This document shows positions 16,145 through 25,816 of a stretch of 64,000 nucleotides of DNA, piece by piece (positions within the stretch are counted from its first letter, which is position 1; each line of letters starts with the position of its first letter). The notes under the pieces are model-generated. The model was given only the letters and a program-made list of their open reading frames with translations, did no database searches and was not told the origin of the DNA. The stretch is taken from positions 405,039-469,038 of the forward strand of contig NZ_QAJL01000002.1 of NCBI RefSeq assembly GCF_003852525.1, given 5' to 3'. The position numbers and the translations under genes were made by a program. Source of the stretch: Pedobacter sp. KBW06 (GTDB taxonomy: Bacteria; Bacteroidota; Bacteroidia; Sphingobacteriales; Sphingobacteriaceae).

Positions 16145-17968
16145 ATGGAGAATTTTATAGTATCAGCCCGTAAATACCGTCCGGCAACGTTTGAAACCGT
16201 TGTTGGTCAACACCACATTACGGGTACGTTAAAAAATGCCATTAAAAATAACCAGCTGGCCCAGGCATTCTTATTCTGTGGGCCAAGGGGTGTCGGTAAA
16301 ACTACCTGTGCAAGGATTCTCGCAAAGACGATCAATTGTACCAGTTTAACCGCAGAACAGGAAGCTTGCGGAACCTGCGACTCCTGTGTTTCTTTTCAAA
16401 CCGGCCATTCTTTCAATTTTCATGAATTAGATGCGGCATCGAACAACTCGGTTGATGACATCCGTAGTCTGATTGAGCAGGTTCGGATTCCGCCACAGGC
16501 CGGAAAATATAAGATCTATATCATTGATGAGGTGCACATGCTTTCGGCAAACGCATTTAATGCTTTTCTGAAAACACTGGAAGAACCACCTTCTTATGCC
16601 ATATTTATATTAGCAACTACGGAAAAACACAAAATCCTGCCAACGATCCTATCGCGCTGTCAGATTTTCGACTTTAACCGGATTCAGGTAGATGACATTT
16701 CCAGTCACCTGAACAAGATTGCGATACGGGAAAACATCAATGTTGAGGCAGATGGGTTACACATCATCGCTCAGAAGGCAGACGGTGGATTGAGGGATGC
16801 CCTTTCCATGTTTGACCAGATTGTTAGTTATACCAATAAAAACTTAACCTATAAATCAGTAATCGATAACCTGAACATTCTGGATTATGATTACTATTTC
16901 AGGCTCACCCAATACCTGACCACCGCTGATGTCAGCAATGCCCTGATTTTATTTGATGAGGTGCTGAACAATGGTTTTGACGGGAACAACTTCATCAACG
17001 GACTGGCAAGTCACCTGAGAAACCTTCTCGTGGCCAAAGATCCGCAGACAACAAAGTTACTGGAGGTGAGTGAAAACATTAAGCAAAAATACATTAGTCA
17101 AAGTCAGCAGACGGCAGTTTCCTTTGTCCTCACTGCATTAAACCTTGCCAATCAGTGTGATCTGATTTATAAGAACAGCAAGAATCAGCGGCTCCAGGTG
17201 GAGCTGGCCCTGATCAAGATGTGCCACATTCCTTCGGTACTACAACTCGCCCAGCAGCCTAACCACACCTCCGCAACTGACCAAGATCAGATTAAAAAAA
17301 AAACTAATGTAAGTCCGGCGCCAGCTCAAAATCCGGCTCCGGTTGCTACTGCCTATAAATCAGCCGAAAAGGCTCCTGAGGTGGTAGAACCTGCTCCAAA
17401 AACCATTCCTGCACCTACGATAAGCGCTCCGGTAAAGTCGGTAACGAGCCCTGCTCCTACGGCAAAGATTGCATTAAATCAAAAGATCAACCTTAGTGGC
17501 AGCAATACCGCAAGCCTGATTCCTTCGTTAACAGACCTGAACCGAAGTTCAGCAGGGGAAGACAGCGATGAGCCTAAATACATCAGTGGTGACGACCGGG
17601 AAGTATTTACCCTGCCCCAGCTTTTAGTGCACTGGAATGAATATTCAGAAAATGCAAAAACTTCCGGGAAGATCAATATCTATACCTTAATGTCCGGAGC
17701 AGACCCACAGCTGGAGGGTACAGAAACCATCATTGTGAAGGTGGAACACAAACTTCAGGAAAGCCTGCTGCAGGAAGAAATGGTAGACCTGATGAATTTC
17801 TTAAGGCCAAGGCTGAAAAATTTCAGCGTTTCAATCCGGACCATACAAATGGCCCGTGAAGTGGTTAACAGATTGTATACCAGCACAGAGAAGTACCAGT
17901 ACCTGGTAGAAAAAAACCCTAAGCTGGACGAGTTCCGCCGCAAGTTCAATCTGGACGTAAATCCTTAG
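16145..17968 (+). CDS. dnaX: DNA polymerase III subunit gamma/tau
   Basis: 607 residues: an AAA+ clamp-loader ATPase with Walker A GPRGVGKT (46-53), a zinc module (Cys65, Cys75, Cys78, Cys81), Walker B YIIDEVHML and the LEEPPSYAIFILATTEKHKILPTILSRC sensor region. A Pro/Ala-rich linker follows at about 385-445, then a tau-like C-terminal domain. Poly-A at 17287-17301 (AAAAAAAAAACT region) encodes KKK after the ATPase core; a shorter gamma product by slippage is conceivable but unproven. Its last 4 bp overlap the convergent gene at 17965. Confidence 0.96.
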   Translation: MENFIVSARKYRPATFETVVGQHHITGTLKNAIKNNQLAQAFLFCGPRGVGKTTCARILAKTINCTSLTAEQEACGTCDSCVSFQTGHSFNFHELDAASNNSVDDIRSLIEQVRIPPQAGKYKIYIIDEVHMLSANAFNAFLKTLEEPPSYAIFILATTEKHKILPTILSRCQIFDFNRIQVDDISSHLNKIAIRENINVEADGLHIIAQKADGGLRDALSMFDQIVSYTNKNLTYKSVIDNLNILDYDYYFRLTQYLTTADVSNALILFDEVLNNGFDGNNFINGLASHLRNLLVAKDPQTTKLLEVSENIKQKYISQSQQTAVSFVLTALNLANQCDLIYKNSKNQRLQVELALIKMCHIPSVLQLAQQPNHTSATDQDQIKKKTNVSPAPAQNPAPVATAYKSAEKAPEVVEPAPKTIPAPTISAPVKSVTSPAPTAKIALNQKINLSGSNTASLIPSLTDLNRSSAGEDSDEPKYISGDDREVFTLPQLLVHWNEYSENAKTSGKINIYTLMSGADPQLEGTETIIVKVEHKLQESLLQEEMVDLMNFLRPRLKNFSVSIRTIQMAREVVNRLYTSTEKYQYLVEKNPKLDEFRRKFNLDVNP

Positions 17969-18369
17969 AATCTCTTTCTGATGGCCGGGGAATCATTAAT
18001 CGGGTAGCCCTCTTCATCCAGGTCCTCCCGTTCATCTTCTGCAGTTCTTCCCAGCAATTCATCTTCAGGGTTCAGTTCTACACTTTGTCCGTTATCGATG
18101 TGCATCCCTGCTTCTTCCAGATTTTCGCCAATTTGTTCCAGATCATTGTATTCACTTCCATTATAAGGATTGGCTTCATCATAAGTAGAAATGCTGTCCT
18201 CTCCATTTGGAGCGGAAGTATCATAAGGTAAAGGGTGATCGTACTCTTTTTCTGTGCCTTTTACATCAAACACAAAACTATTTTTATCCTTATCGTAAGA
18301 CAGATTGTCAAAATCTTTGGTTTCGCCCAGATCGGTAGGATGAAGCTTATCTTTTTTTTCGATACTCAT
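17965..18369 (-). CDS. Hypothetical acidic, probably disordered protein
   Basis: 134 residues, strongly acidic, low in hydrophobic residues, with no signal peptide or membrane segment. The middle (SAPNGEDSISTYDEANPYNGSEYNDLEQ) is likely disordered, and a DEREDLDEEGYP run precedes a basic RKRF end. It overlaps dnaX by 4 bp on the opposite strand and is divergent from icd. No recognised family; a real gene is supported by codon pattern and placement only. Confidence 0.6.
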   Translation of the reverse strand: MSIEKKDKLHPTDLGETKDFDNLSYDKDKNSFVFDVKGTEKEYDHPLPYDTSAPNGEDSISTYDEANPYNGSEYNDLEQIGENLEEAGMHIDNGQSVELNPEDELLGRTAEDEREDLDEEGYPINDSPAIRKRF

Positions 18370-18457
18370 AATGGTAAGTTTATATCATCATAACGTTATA
18401 AAATCTTTAATTGTTTTTGGATATTGTCAGAAAATGAGGCTATAAACTCAAAATTTA

Positions 18458-18465
18458 TATCTTTG
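18458..18465 (+). promoter_or_regulatory. Probable -7 element of the icd promoter
   Basis: TATCTTTG matches TAnnTTTG 32 bp before the icd ATG. No TTG is found 19 bp upstream, so the promoter call rests on the -7 box alone. Confidence 0.45.
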
Positions 18466-18497
18466 TTTTTTCAACAATTAAAATTATATCCACTAAT

Positions 18498-19733
18498 ATG
18501 TCTGTACAAAAAATTAAAGTAACCCAACCCGTTGTAGAGTTAGATGGTGATGAAATGACCCGCATCATTTGGAAATTCATTAAAGATAAACTAATCCTTC
18601 CTTATCTGGAGCTTGACATCAAGTATTACGATTTAGGTGTAGAGTATCGTGATGAAACCAATGACCAGGTAACAATTGATGCAGCTGAGGCGATCAAGAA
18701 ATATGGTGTAGGTATCAAATGCGCAACCATCACTCCTGATGAAGACCGTGTGAAGGAATTTAATTTGAAACAAATGTGGAAATCACCAAACGGAACCATC
18801 CGTAATATTTTAGATGGAACTGTTTTCCGTGAGCCGATTGTGATGAGCAATGTTCCACGTTTAGTACCAAACTGGACTGCCCCGATCTGTATCGGTCGTC
18901 ATGCTTTTGGTGATCAATACCGTGCTACTGATCTAGTGACTAAAGGAAAAGGTAAATTAACCTTAACCTTCACTCCTGAAGATGGCAGCGAAGTTCAATC
19001 ATTTGACGTGTATAACTTCAAAGGTGATGGCGTTGCATTGGCAATGTACAATACTGACGAAAGTATCCGCGGTTTCGCCAATGCATGTTTTAATCAGGCA
19101 TTGAGCAAAAAATGGCCTTTATACCTATCTACAAAAAACACCATTCTTAAAAAATACGATGGACGTTTCAAAGACATCTTCCAGGAGATCTATGAGAACG
19201 ACTTCAAAGAAAGATTTGATGCTGCAGGCATTACTTATGAGCACCGTTTGATCGATGACATGGTTGCTTCTGCATTAAAATGGAATGGTAACTTCGTTTG
19301 GGCTTGTAAAAACTATGACGGAGATGTTCAGTCTGATACGGTAGCTCAGGGATTTGGTTCATTAGGACTAATGACTTCTGTATTGATCACGCCAGATGGA
19401 AAAACAATGGAAGCGGAAGCGGCACATGGTACGGTTACCCGTCACTACCGTGACCACCAGGCTGGAAAACCAACATCTACGAACCCGATTGCTTCGATCT
19501 TCGCATGGACAAGAGGTTTAGAGTTCCGTGGTATTTTAGACAACAACCAGGAATTGGTTAAATTCTGTCAGGCTTTAGAGCAGGTTTGTATCGAAACTGT
19601 AGAAAGCGGAAAAATGACTAAAGATTTAGCCGTTTGTATCCATGGCAACAAAGTTGAGCATGGCAAACATTACTTATATACTGAAGAGTTCTTAGCTGCT
19701 ATTGATGAGAACCTACAAGCAAAATTAGCTTAA
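18498..19733 (+). CDS. icd: NADP-dependent isocitrate dehydrogenase, eukaryotic-type
   Basis: 411 residues of the homodimeric subfamily II found in mitochondria and many Bacteroidota. It has [14 protein letters not shown] at the N-terminus, the substrate loop [18 protein letters not shown], the metal-site region [31 protein letters not shown] and the NADP region [12 protein letters not shown]. It converts isocitrate to 2-oxoglutarate in the TCA cycle. It is monocistronic: an upstream -7 box and a strong downstream terminator bound it. Confidence 0.97.
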   Translation: MSVQKIKVTQPVVELDGDEMTRIIWKFIKDKLILPYLELDIKYYDLGVEYRDETNDQVTIDAAEAIKKYGVGIKCATITPDEDRVKEFNLKQMWKSPNGTIRNILDGTVFREPIVMSNVPRLVPNWTAPICIGRHAFGDQYRATDLVTKGKGKLTLTFTPEDGSEVQSFDVYNFKGDGVALAMYNTDESIRGFANACFNQALSKKWPLYLSTKNTILKKYDGRFKDIFQEIYENDFKERFDAAGITYEHRLIDDMVASALKWNGNFVWACKNYDGDVQSDTVAQGFGSLGLMTSVLITPDGKTMEAEAAHGTVTRHYRDHQAGKPTSTNPIASIFAWTRGLEFRGILDNNQELVKFCQALEQVCIETVESGKMTKDLAVCIHGNKVEHGKHYLYTEEFLAAIDENLQAKLA

Positions 19734-19750
19734 TCTTCTTTTTTAAGATA

Positions 19751-19786
19751 AAAAAAACCTGTTGGCTTTGCCAACAGGTTTTTTTT
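19751..19786 (+). terminator. Intrinsic terminator after icd
   Basis: AAAACCTGTTGGC and GCCAACAGGTTTT form a perfect stem around a 3-nt loop, flanked by A and T runs. It serves icd and, read the other way, the DUF5686 gene ending at 19788. Confidence 0.9.
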
Positions 19787-19787
19787 A

Positions 19788-22250
19788 TTAAAACGCAGCT
19801 GAGATCCTGAAACCTGTACCGCTTCGATTGTTATAATTAAAGTTCTTCACGAAGTTCAATCTCAGACCAAATCGCTGAACACCTATATAGGCTTCTGTAT
19901 AATTCTTAATCACATCAGAGCTCAGGTAATTCACACCAATCACTTCTTCCAGCTTCAATTTTTTAAACAAGGGGAGCTTACTTAAAAACAGCCCTCCGAA
20001 ATTGTGTTCAAAATGGGCTTCCAGGAATTCCTTTCCGGTACTGAATTCATAAGGGCTCAGCATCAGGAAACCGTCTGTGAACTGGGTATAGACAAAAATA
20101 TCACTTCCGGCAAAATGTTTAAAGTCCATGTAATACAGCTTGTTTCTGTTCAGGAACTTACCCGCAGCAACGCTATACCTGAAAGCACCAAGGATGCCCA
20201 GTTTTTTATTAGAGTCAAAAATGCGGGCCCCGACATAATCAAAATCTACATCCGAATTGAAGAGCCCCTTGATCCCTTTGCGATAGTCCAGCTGAAGCTT
20301 CGGATAAACAGAACCCTGTCTGATGTTAAAATCAGGACGTTCGATATAGGTTTGTGCAAAGGCGATATTTAAGGTTATCCCCATCGTAAGTGCCTTATGA
20401 GCCGTAAACGCATAATCATTACCGGAGGAAGGATATGGATTATTCGCTGTAAACTCCTTATCCGGGAAGCGGCTTGCTGTTCTGAATGAAGTATTGATTA
20501 AAGGGGTCCTGCTGGCATACTCCAGATTCCCTGAGAGGTATAATCCATTACTCAGCTCCCTTCCGGAAATCACATTTACAAAATCCTTCTTGTACAGTTT
20601 GAGAATATTCTCTTTAGAGAACAAGGTACTTATGGTATTAAACAGCGGGGGGATTGCCGAATAATTGCTGTTAAAGTCAGTATAAGCTGTTCCTCCGCTC
20701 AGTCCAACATAACCATTGTGTTTACGGTCATAAACATAGCCCAGACTGGCATTTGCTGTCAGCTTTTTATTTTCAAAACCATAACGGCCATTGAGCTTTG
20801 CAATCAGTACAGTACTGTCCTTCAATGTCTTTCTATAGGTCAGCCCGGGGCTGTATACCCAGCCTTCTACCGTATTATAATTGATGTTGAAAAGCGGCCC
20901 GCTGATTCTCCAGGATTCCTTTTCCCTGGAATTCTGATGTGCATAGCCCAAAGTCAACACTTTTAACAGCTTAAACTTATTTGCTTTTCTATCGATGGAG
21001 TCCTTGTATTTATCAGAGCTCTTCCACAATTTGATGCTGTCCTTTTTTACGTAATCCCTGCGTTCTTCCGGGGTTAACAACATCGGACGGACTCCTGCCC
21101 AGTAGGCCGAGTCTCTCTTATTGGCATCTGCATTTACTTTCAGTACCCTGTTGGTAAAGAATTTTGGCGGAAAATTGGGTTCTATGTTATAGTTGCTGAA
21201 CACCCCGGTATAACTCCCCAGGAATTTGAAACTGAAAATCCCTCCGGCGTAGTCATACTGCTGACTGGCCAGCATCCATTTGCCATTTTTCACAGGAATA
21301 AACTGTTGTTTGATCTTAAGTGTGTCGATTCCTTCGATCATAGCATTGTTTGTTATCTCCAGGTCAGTACTGTGAATCCTCCAGCTGTCGTCAATGATAT
21401 AGATATAACCGTTGAAGACCTGATCGTATTTCCGTCTGGAGATCACCTGGATTTTATTGATCCAGTCGTTGCCTTCCCTGAAAGTACCGATGAATTTATA
21501 ACGATAAAACAACATCGCATTGTCGGCGATTGGAGAAACAAAACCCACACGGCTCAGGTCGCTGATCTCGACCGTATTTTTATAAAAGCTGATCAGAAAA
21601 TCTGTGGCCTGGTTAAAGCTAAAACCATTGCTGTTCCCACTCACCTTTGAAGAAATCATTTCTTCATTGATTTTGTTGGGTTGCTGGAAGTTAAACTTAG
21701 AAACAGATTCCGACAGGTAAAGGATTCCTCTTTTACCGGAGTCCAGTCCCATATCTTTCAGCTCTCCCTGGACTTCCCTGCCCAGAAATTTCTTGGGTGC
21801 ATTTTTGAGTTTAGTCACCCCTTTTATATAGGTATCACAGGAATACGCTTTTACTTCCGTTAAATGTTCTTTACGTTTTTTGATTGCATTTCTGATGATT
21901 TCATATGCCGGATCTTCGGCATTTGCCTTAATCAGAACATCTTTTAGCTGGTAGGCTTCTGCTTCCATTACTACAGACAAATCGGTATCCTTGCTGATCT
22001 CCAGCTCCCTGATCAGTTGTTTATAGCCCACTGCCCTGAACACCAGACTGTATTTTCCCTTTTCAAGTCTGAGCTGAAATTCCCCGTTGGTATTGGCTGA
22101 TGTGCCTTTACTGGTCCCCTGAATATAAACACTTGTGAAGGGGAGTATACTCTTATCATGGTCGTAAGTAACACCTTTTAAGGTAAATTGCTGGGAAAAG
22201 GCCATGCCACCGGATAACAGGCACAGCAACAGGAAAAAGAGCTTCTTCAT
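19788..22250 (-). CDS. DUF5686 outer-membrane protein with carboxypeptidase-regulatory-like domain
   Basis: About 820 residues. A signal peptide (MKKLFFLLLCLLSGGMAFSQQ) is followed by a carboxypeptidase-regulatory-like domain (FTLKGVTYDHDKSILPFTSVYIQGTS), a long soluble region (YEIIRNAIKKRKEHLTEVKAYSC and others) and a C-terminal beta-barrel-like half. This architecture is common in Bacteroidota and of unknown function. The ATG at 22250 was taken instead of one at 22295 because it opens directly onto the signal peptide. Confidence 0.82.
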   Translation of the reverse strand: MKKLFFLLLCLLSGGMAFSQQFTLKGVTYDHDKSILPFTSVYIQGTSKGTSANTNGEFQLRLEKGKYSLVFRAVGYKQLIRELEISKDTDLSVVMEAEAYQLKDVLIKANAEDPAYEIIRNAIKKRKEHLTEVKAYSCDTYIKGVTKLKNAPKKFLGREVQGELKDMGLDSGKRGILYLSESVSKFNFQQPNKINEEMISSKVSGNSNGFSFNQATDFLISFYKNTVEISDLSRVGFVSPIADNAMLFYRYKFIGTFREGNDWINKIQVISRRKYDQVFNGYIYIIDDSWRIHSTDLEITNNAMIEGIDTLKIKQQFIPVKNGKWMLASQQYDYAGGIFSFKFLGSYTGVFSNYNIEPNFPPKFFTNRVLKVNADANKRDSAYWAGVRPMLLTPEERRDYVKKDSIKLWKSSDKYKDSIDRKANKFKLLKVLTLGYAHQNSREKESWRISGPLFNINYNTVEGWVYSPGLTYRKTLKDSTVLIAKLNGRYGFENKKLTANASLGYVYDRKHNGYVGLSGGTAYTDFNSNYSAIPPLFNTISTLFSKENILKLYKKDFVNVISGRELSNGLYLSGNLEYASRTPLINTSFRTASRFPDKEFTANNPYPSSGNDYAFTAHKALTMGITLNIAFAQTYIERPDFNIRQGSVYPKLQLDYRKGIKGLFNSDVDFDYVGARIFDSNKKLGILGAFRYSVAAGKFLNRNKLYYMDFKHFAGSDIFVYTQFTDGFLMLSPYEFSTGKEFLEAHFEHNFGGLFLSKLPLFKKLKLEEVIGVNYLSSDVIKNYTEAYIGVQRFGLRLNFVKNFNYNNRSGTGFRISAAF

Positions 22251-22784
22251 ACATTTTATATTATGAAGTAAAGTTGAACTAATTTGTGAATACAATGACC
22301 TGCCAAAAGGTTAAAAAAAGTTAAAAACATCAATAAAATATTACACTAAAAAATAAAGATTTAAAAATAGTCCCCCCCTTTATTTTCCTGATCAGCTGAG
22401 GGTGCCCGGACCTGCTCTTCTTCAGCAAAAAGACTGCAGGCAGAAATGCACATTTTAGCCTCCATTTACAGCCGCTGCTTACCCGCCTTTAACACGCTTT
22501 CAAGCGGGCTTGCACCGAGTATAGACCGAGCTTAGACCGAGGTTAGACCCAGCTCAGGTAACACCTGGTATTTACCCGTTAGATCCTTGAATAAACCATC
22601 CCGGTTAAAGACTTAATTTGAGCCAGGCTATACACTTTAATTTGTTATTTGTACCACAACTATACATGGTATCCAGAGAGGGGCTTTCCGGGAGCTCAAA
22701 GCATTTGAATCAAAGCCAGAATCCCTGACAAAATAGCCAGTCAAAGACGCGTTTCTTTGGCCATAAATTTTAGCTTTGTTAAAG
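22251..22784. other. 534-bp divergent intergenic region
   Basis: It lies between the divergent DUF5686 and TonB-receptor genes. No ORF with coding character was found. It contains an AT-rich stretch next to the DUF5686 start, a four-copy 11-bp tandem repeat at 22511-22554, and a -7-like TAGCTTTG at 22771-22778 next to the TonB-receptor ATG. The size and repeats suggest a regulatory region or decayed sequence. Confidence 0.5.
22511..22554. repeat. Four-copy 11-bp tandem repeat
   Basis: Consecutive units TGCACCGAGTA, TAGACCGAGCT, TAGACCGAGGT and TAGACCCAGCT. The first is degenerate and the last three differ from each other by one to two bases. The 11-bp period is close to one helical turn. Role unknown. 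Confidence 0.75.
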
Positions 22785-24851
22785 ATGAAAACACTTTTAG
22801 GCACTTCGTTATTATTGCTTTCCTTTTCCGCATTTGCACAACAGCTACAGGACACTACAAAGCGGTTAAAAGAGGTTCAGATCCGGCCCTATTTTTCTAC
22901 ACAGCCACTCCTGAGGTCCACGGGTTCGATAGGCCTCCTCAATACCTCTTTACTGGAAAAACAACCAGGTGGATCTTTTGTCTCTGCCATGAATACCATC
23001 TCCGGACTGAGAATGGAAGAGCGTTCGCCGGGAAGTTATCGTTTATCCATAAGGGGAAGCTTACTGCGTTCTCCTTTTGGTGTCAGGAATGTAAAAATCT
23101 ATTTTGACGATTTCCCCCTCACCGATGCCGGAGGAAACAGCTACCTCAATGCGCTTGAGGTTGCCGGAGCAAGTCAGATTCAGGTACTAAAAGGACCACA
23201 GGGAAGTATTTTCGGTGCAAATTCCGGCGGTGTGGTCCTGATTCAGCCTCAGGAAAGCAATACCGGCGATCCCTTAGCCAGCCTGAAGCTGGAAGCAGGT
23301 GCCTACGGCAGTTTCCGGCAGCAGCTAAGCCTCGGACAGCAATTCAACAAATACAGTCTGAACATTACCCAGGCTTATCAGCGCAGCGACGGATACCGGG
23401 ACCATAGCGGGATGAACAAAAAGTATATTCAGGCCTTTCAAAAATATAACTATGCGAAAGACAGAAGCCTTAAAGCGCTGATCTTTTATTCTGATCTTCA
23501 GTACCAGACGCCGGGTGGATTAACAGAGGGACAATATCAGGACAACCCAAAAGGATCGAGACCTGCAGACGGCGCGCTCAAAAGCGCCATACAGCAAAAT
23601 GCGGGAATCCTTAGCAAAACCGTGTTCGCTGGCATTTCCCATGACTGGCAGCTCAATCAGCAGCTGAAACATGTAGTTTCTGTTTTCTCTTCTTATACCG
23701 ACTTCAAAAATCCGTTTATCACGAATTATGAGAAGAGGAAAGAGTTTACCCTCGGCCTCCGCTCGTATCTGGAATATCAGCGTCAAACGGAAATGCTCAA
23801 TTACAAGTTCAACCTCGGACTGGAAAGCATGCAAACAGCTTCCGACATTAACAATTATGGCAATGACCTGGGTAAAGCCAGTGCATTGAAAGCAGGTGAC
23901 AAACTGAAAGCCGCTTCCAATGTAGCTTTCGCACAGTTAACTGTTGATTTACAGAAAAAGTGGTTACTGGAATTATCGGCCAGTACGAACTGGTATCAGT
24001 ATGCGTATAGCAGTACTTTCCCTGTTGAGACAAGCAGAAAGACCAACCGTTTTGACCTTCAGTTTATGCCAAGGGTTGCGCTTTCTTATTTAATCGCTCC
24101 CAGCTTATCCTTACGCAGTGCCATTAGCAAAGGGTACTCCCCACCTACCATTGCCGAGGTAAGGGCATCAGATAATGTCATCAATACCAACCTGCAACCA
24201 GAGTCCGGATGGAATTATGAAAGCGGAATCCGTTATCAGGATCCTAAGGGCAGAATTCAGGCCGATCTTACCGGTTTCTATTACCGGTTGCAGCAGGCCA
24301 TCGTCAGGCGCCTGAATACAGGTGGCTCCGAATATTTCATCAATGCAGGAGGTACAAGGCAGTGGGGACTGGAAACTTCCCTCTCCGGCTGGCTGATTCC
24401 GGTTAATGCTTCAAAATTTATCCGGGGATTACAGCTGCGTAATGCTTATACCTTAAGTCAGTTCAGGTTTAGCAGTTACAGTGATAAAACCTCCGACTAT
24501 TCGGGTAACAACCTAACCGGCGTTCCAAAACATATGCTGATTAGCAGTGCTGATCTCCAGTTTGCCGGCGCATGGTCTTTATTTGTCCAACACAATTACA
24601 CCTCCAGCCTGCCACTCAACGATGCCAATACCGTATATGCGGAAAGGTATCATTTGATCCAGGCGAGGTTGAGCTGGAAATACCGGTCGGCAGGCAAGCT
24701 GCCACTGGAATTCTTTGCAGGAGCAGATAACCTGTTAAATGAAAAATACAGTCTTGGAAATGACCTCAATGCGGCTGGAGGAAGGTACTTTAATGCAGCA
24801 GCGGGAAGAAATTTTTATGCCGGATTAAGCCTTCAGTTCAAAAGGAAATAA
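22785..24851 (+). CDS. TonB-dependent outer-membrane receptor
   Basis: 688 residues. A signal peptide (MKTLLGTSLLLLSFSAFAQ) is followed by a plug domain with RLSIRGSLLRSPFGVRNVKIYFDDFPLTDAGG and VLKGPQGSIFGANSGGVV, then a 22-strand-type barrel ending AGLSLQFKRK. There is no STN or carboxypeptidase-like domain and no SusD partner, so it is of the siderophore/cofactor receptor type rather than SusC. The ATG at 22785 opens the signal peptide; an in-frame TTG nine bases earlier is less likely. Substrate unknown, because no biosynthesis or uptake gene adjoins it. Confidence 0.87.
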   Translation: MKTLLGTSLLLLSFSAFAQQLQDTTKRLKEVQIRPYFSTQPLLRSTGSIGLLNTSLLEKQPGGSFVSAMNTISGLRMEERSPGSYRLSIRGSLLRSPFGVRNVKIYFDDFPLTDAGGNSYLNALEVAGASQIQVLKGPQGSIFGANSGGVVLIQPQESNTGDPLASLKLEAGAYGSFRQQLSLGQQFNKYSLNITQAYQRSDGYRDHSGMNKKYIQAFQKYNYAKDRSLKALIFYSDLQYQTPGGLTEGQYQDNPKGSRPADGALKSAIQQNAGILSKTVFAGISHDWQLNQQLKHVVSVFSSYTDFKNPFITNYEKRKEFTLGLRSYLEYQRQTEMLNYKFNLGLESMQTASDINNYGNDLGKASALKAGDKLKAASNVAFAQLTVDLQKKWLLELSASTNWYQYAYSSTFPVETSRKTNRFDLQFMPRVALSYLIAPSLSLRSAISKGYSPPTIAEVRASDNVINTNLQPESGWNYESGIRYQDPKGRIQADLTGFYYRLQQAIVRRLNTGGSEYFINAGGTRQWGLETSLSGWLIPVNASKFIRGLQLRNAYTLSQFRFSSYSDKTSDYSGNNLTGVPKHMLISSADLQFAGAWSLFVQHNYTSSLPLNDANTVYAERYHLIQARLSWKYRSAGKLPLEFFAGADNLLNEKYSLGNDLNAAGGRYFNAAAGRNFYAGLSLQFKRK

Positions 24852-24853
24852 AC

Positions 24854-24894
24854 ATTGCATTGTTGAGGTGCCCGGAACACCTCAACAATGCAAT
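24854..24894. terminator. Perfect 17-bp hairpin between convergent genes
   Basis: A perfect 17-bp stem (24854-24870 with 24878-24894) around a 7-nt loop lies between the convergent TonB receptor and ssb genes. It has no T-run on either side, so it is not a classical intrinsic terminator. It may act as an mRNA 3'-end stabiliser or a bidirectional terminator. Confidence 0.6.
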
Positions 24895-24900
24895 ATGCGA

Positions 24901-25242
24901 TCAGCCCTCAATTTTCTCTGCCACTTCCAGGTGGTTTACAAAAATCTCGGTTGTTAAACGCTGTTCTCCTTTTTTGTCGGTATAGCTTTGTACGTTCAGA
25001 CTTCCTTCAATACTGAGCTCCGCTCCCTTTTTGATCAATTGTAAGGCAAGGTCTGCTTTCTTATTCCAAAAAACCAGATTGAACCATTGGGTCTGACAGA
25101 CGGCTTCACCTGCACTATTTTTATAAAATTCATTAATTGCCAGGCTTACCCTGGCCAATTTTTTCTCATCGGAGAAGCTTACTACAATAGGATCTGTTCC
25201 TGCAAGGCCTGTTAAATACACGCTGTTTCTGAAATTTTTCAT
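24901..25242 (-). CDS. ssb: Single-stranded DNA-binding protein, short form
   Basis: 113 residues forming one OB-fold: NSVYLTGLAGTDPIVVSFSDEKKLARVSLAINEF, QTQWFNLVFWNKKADLALQLIKKGAELSIEGSL and EIFVNHLEV. The acidic C-terminal tail (usually ending DDDIPF) that recruits partner proteins in housekeeping SSB is absent; the protein stops at VAEKIEG. It is therefore probably an accessory SSB rather than the replication SSB. It is divergent from a small Zn-ribbon gene, with a 10-bp tandem repeat between them. Confidence 0.85.
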   Translation of the reverse strand: MKNFRNSVYLTGLAGTDPIVVSFSDEKKLARVSLAINEFYKNSAGEAVCQTQWFNLVFWNKKADLALQLIKKGAELSIEGSLNVQSYTDKKGEQRLTTEIFVNHLEVAEKIEG

Positions 25243-25347
25243 CTCTTTAAATGATTAGGTGATCTATGGTTTAACGAACAGCAACCACCCTGGCTGCCGA
25301 CGATACAAACCTCTGGATTCCTCAAACATTCTTCTTTATTTTAAGCG

Positions 25348-25384
25348 CTTATAATCGGTTATAAACGCTTATAAACGTTTAACG
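25348..25384. repeat. 10-bp tandem repeat upstream of ssb
   Basis: CTTATAATCG, GTTATAAACG and CTTATAAACG follow each other without gap, then a partial fourth unit TTTAACG. The repeat lies in the 190-bp region between the divergent ssb and Zn-ribbon genes. It could be a multi-site operator or a promoter element array. Confidence 0.75.
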
Positions 25385-25432
25385 GAGAAATTTTATTAAC
25401 TTAAACTTCTTTTTAACCGAAATTCAGGAGAA

Positions 25433-25801
25433 ATGGAAAGATATTGTTTAGATTGTGAATTGCCTTTGAAAGGCCGGGCAGATCAGAAATTCTGCAGTCA
25501 GCACTGCAGGAACAATTACAATAACGGGCACAAACACCCCGGGCAGGATACCCTGAAGGCCATTAATAAAATCCTCAGAAAAAACAGGGACATCCTGAAA
25601 CGGCTAAATCCTGATGGAAAAATAAAGATCAGCAGGCAGCAACTGCTGGCCACCGGGTTCAGGCTCGACTATTTTACCCACCTGTATCAAAACAAAAAAG
25701 GAAACACCTATCATTTCTGCTACGAATACGGGTATCTTTCTTTGGAAAATGACGAATATTTACTCGTTACGGAATATAAAGGATTAATGATATCTTTATG
25801 A
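25433..25801 (+). CDS. Small zinc-ribbon protein of unknown function
   Basis: 122 residues. The N-terminus has CLDCELPLKGRADQKFCSQHC, a four-cysteine zinc site (Cys5, Cys8, Cys21, Cys25). The rest is a basic helical region (INKILRKNRDILKRLNPDGK) and a C-terminal part rich in aromatics. It resembles small Bacteroidota zinc-ribbon proteins without assigned role. It lies 15 bp before the ThuA-domain gene, so the two may be co-transcribed. Confidence 0.7.
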   Translation: MERYCLDCELPLKGRADQKFCSQHCRNNYNNGHKHPGQDTLKAINKILRKNRDILKRLNPDGKIKISRQQLLATGFRLDYFTHLYQNKKGNTYHFCYEYGYLSLENDEYLLVTEYKGLMISL

Positions 25802-25816
25802 TTTAAACCCATCAAC

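Noticed and set aside
17287..17301. Programmed frameshift in dnaX giving a gamma form
   Set aside because: An A-run encodes Lys-Lys-Lys after the ATPase core, but no clear downstream stem-loop was identified, so it is mentioned only as a possibility.
22637..22855. 72-codon minus-strand ORF in the large intergenic region
   Set aside because: It overlaps the TonB-receptor signal peptide and has no recognisable domain or good start context.
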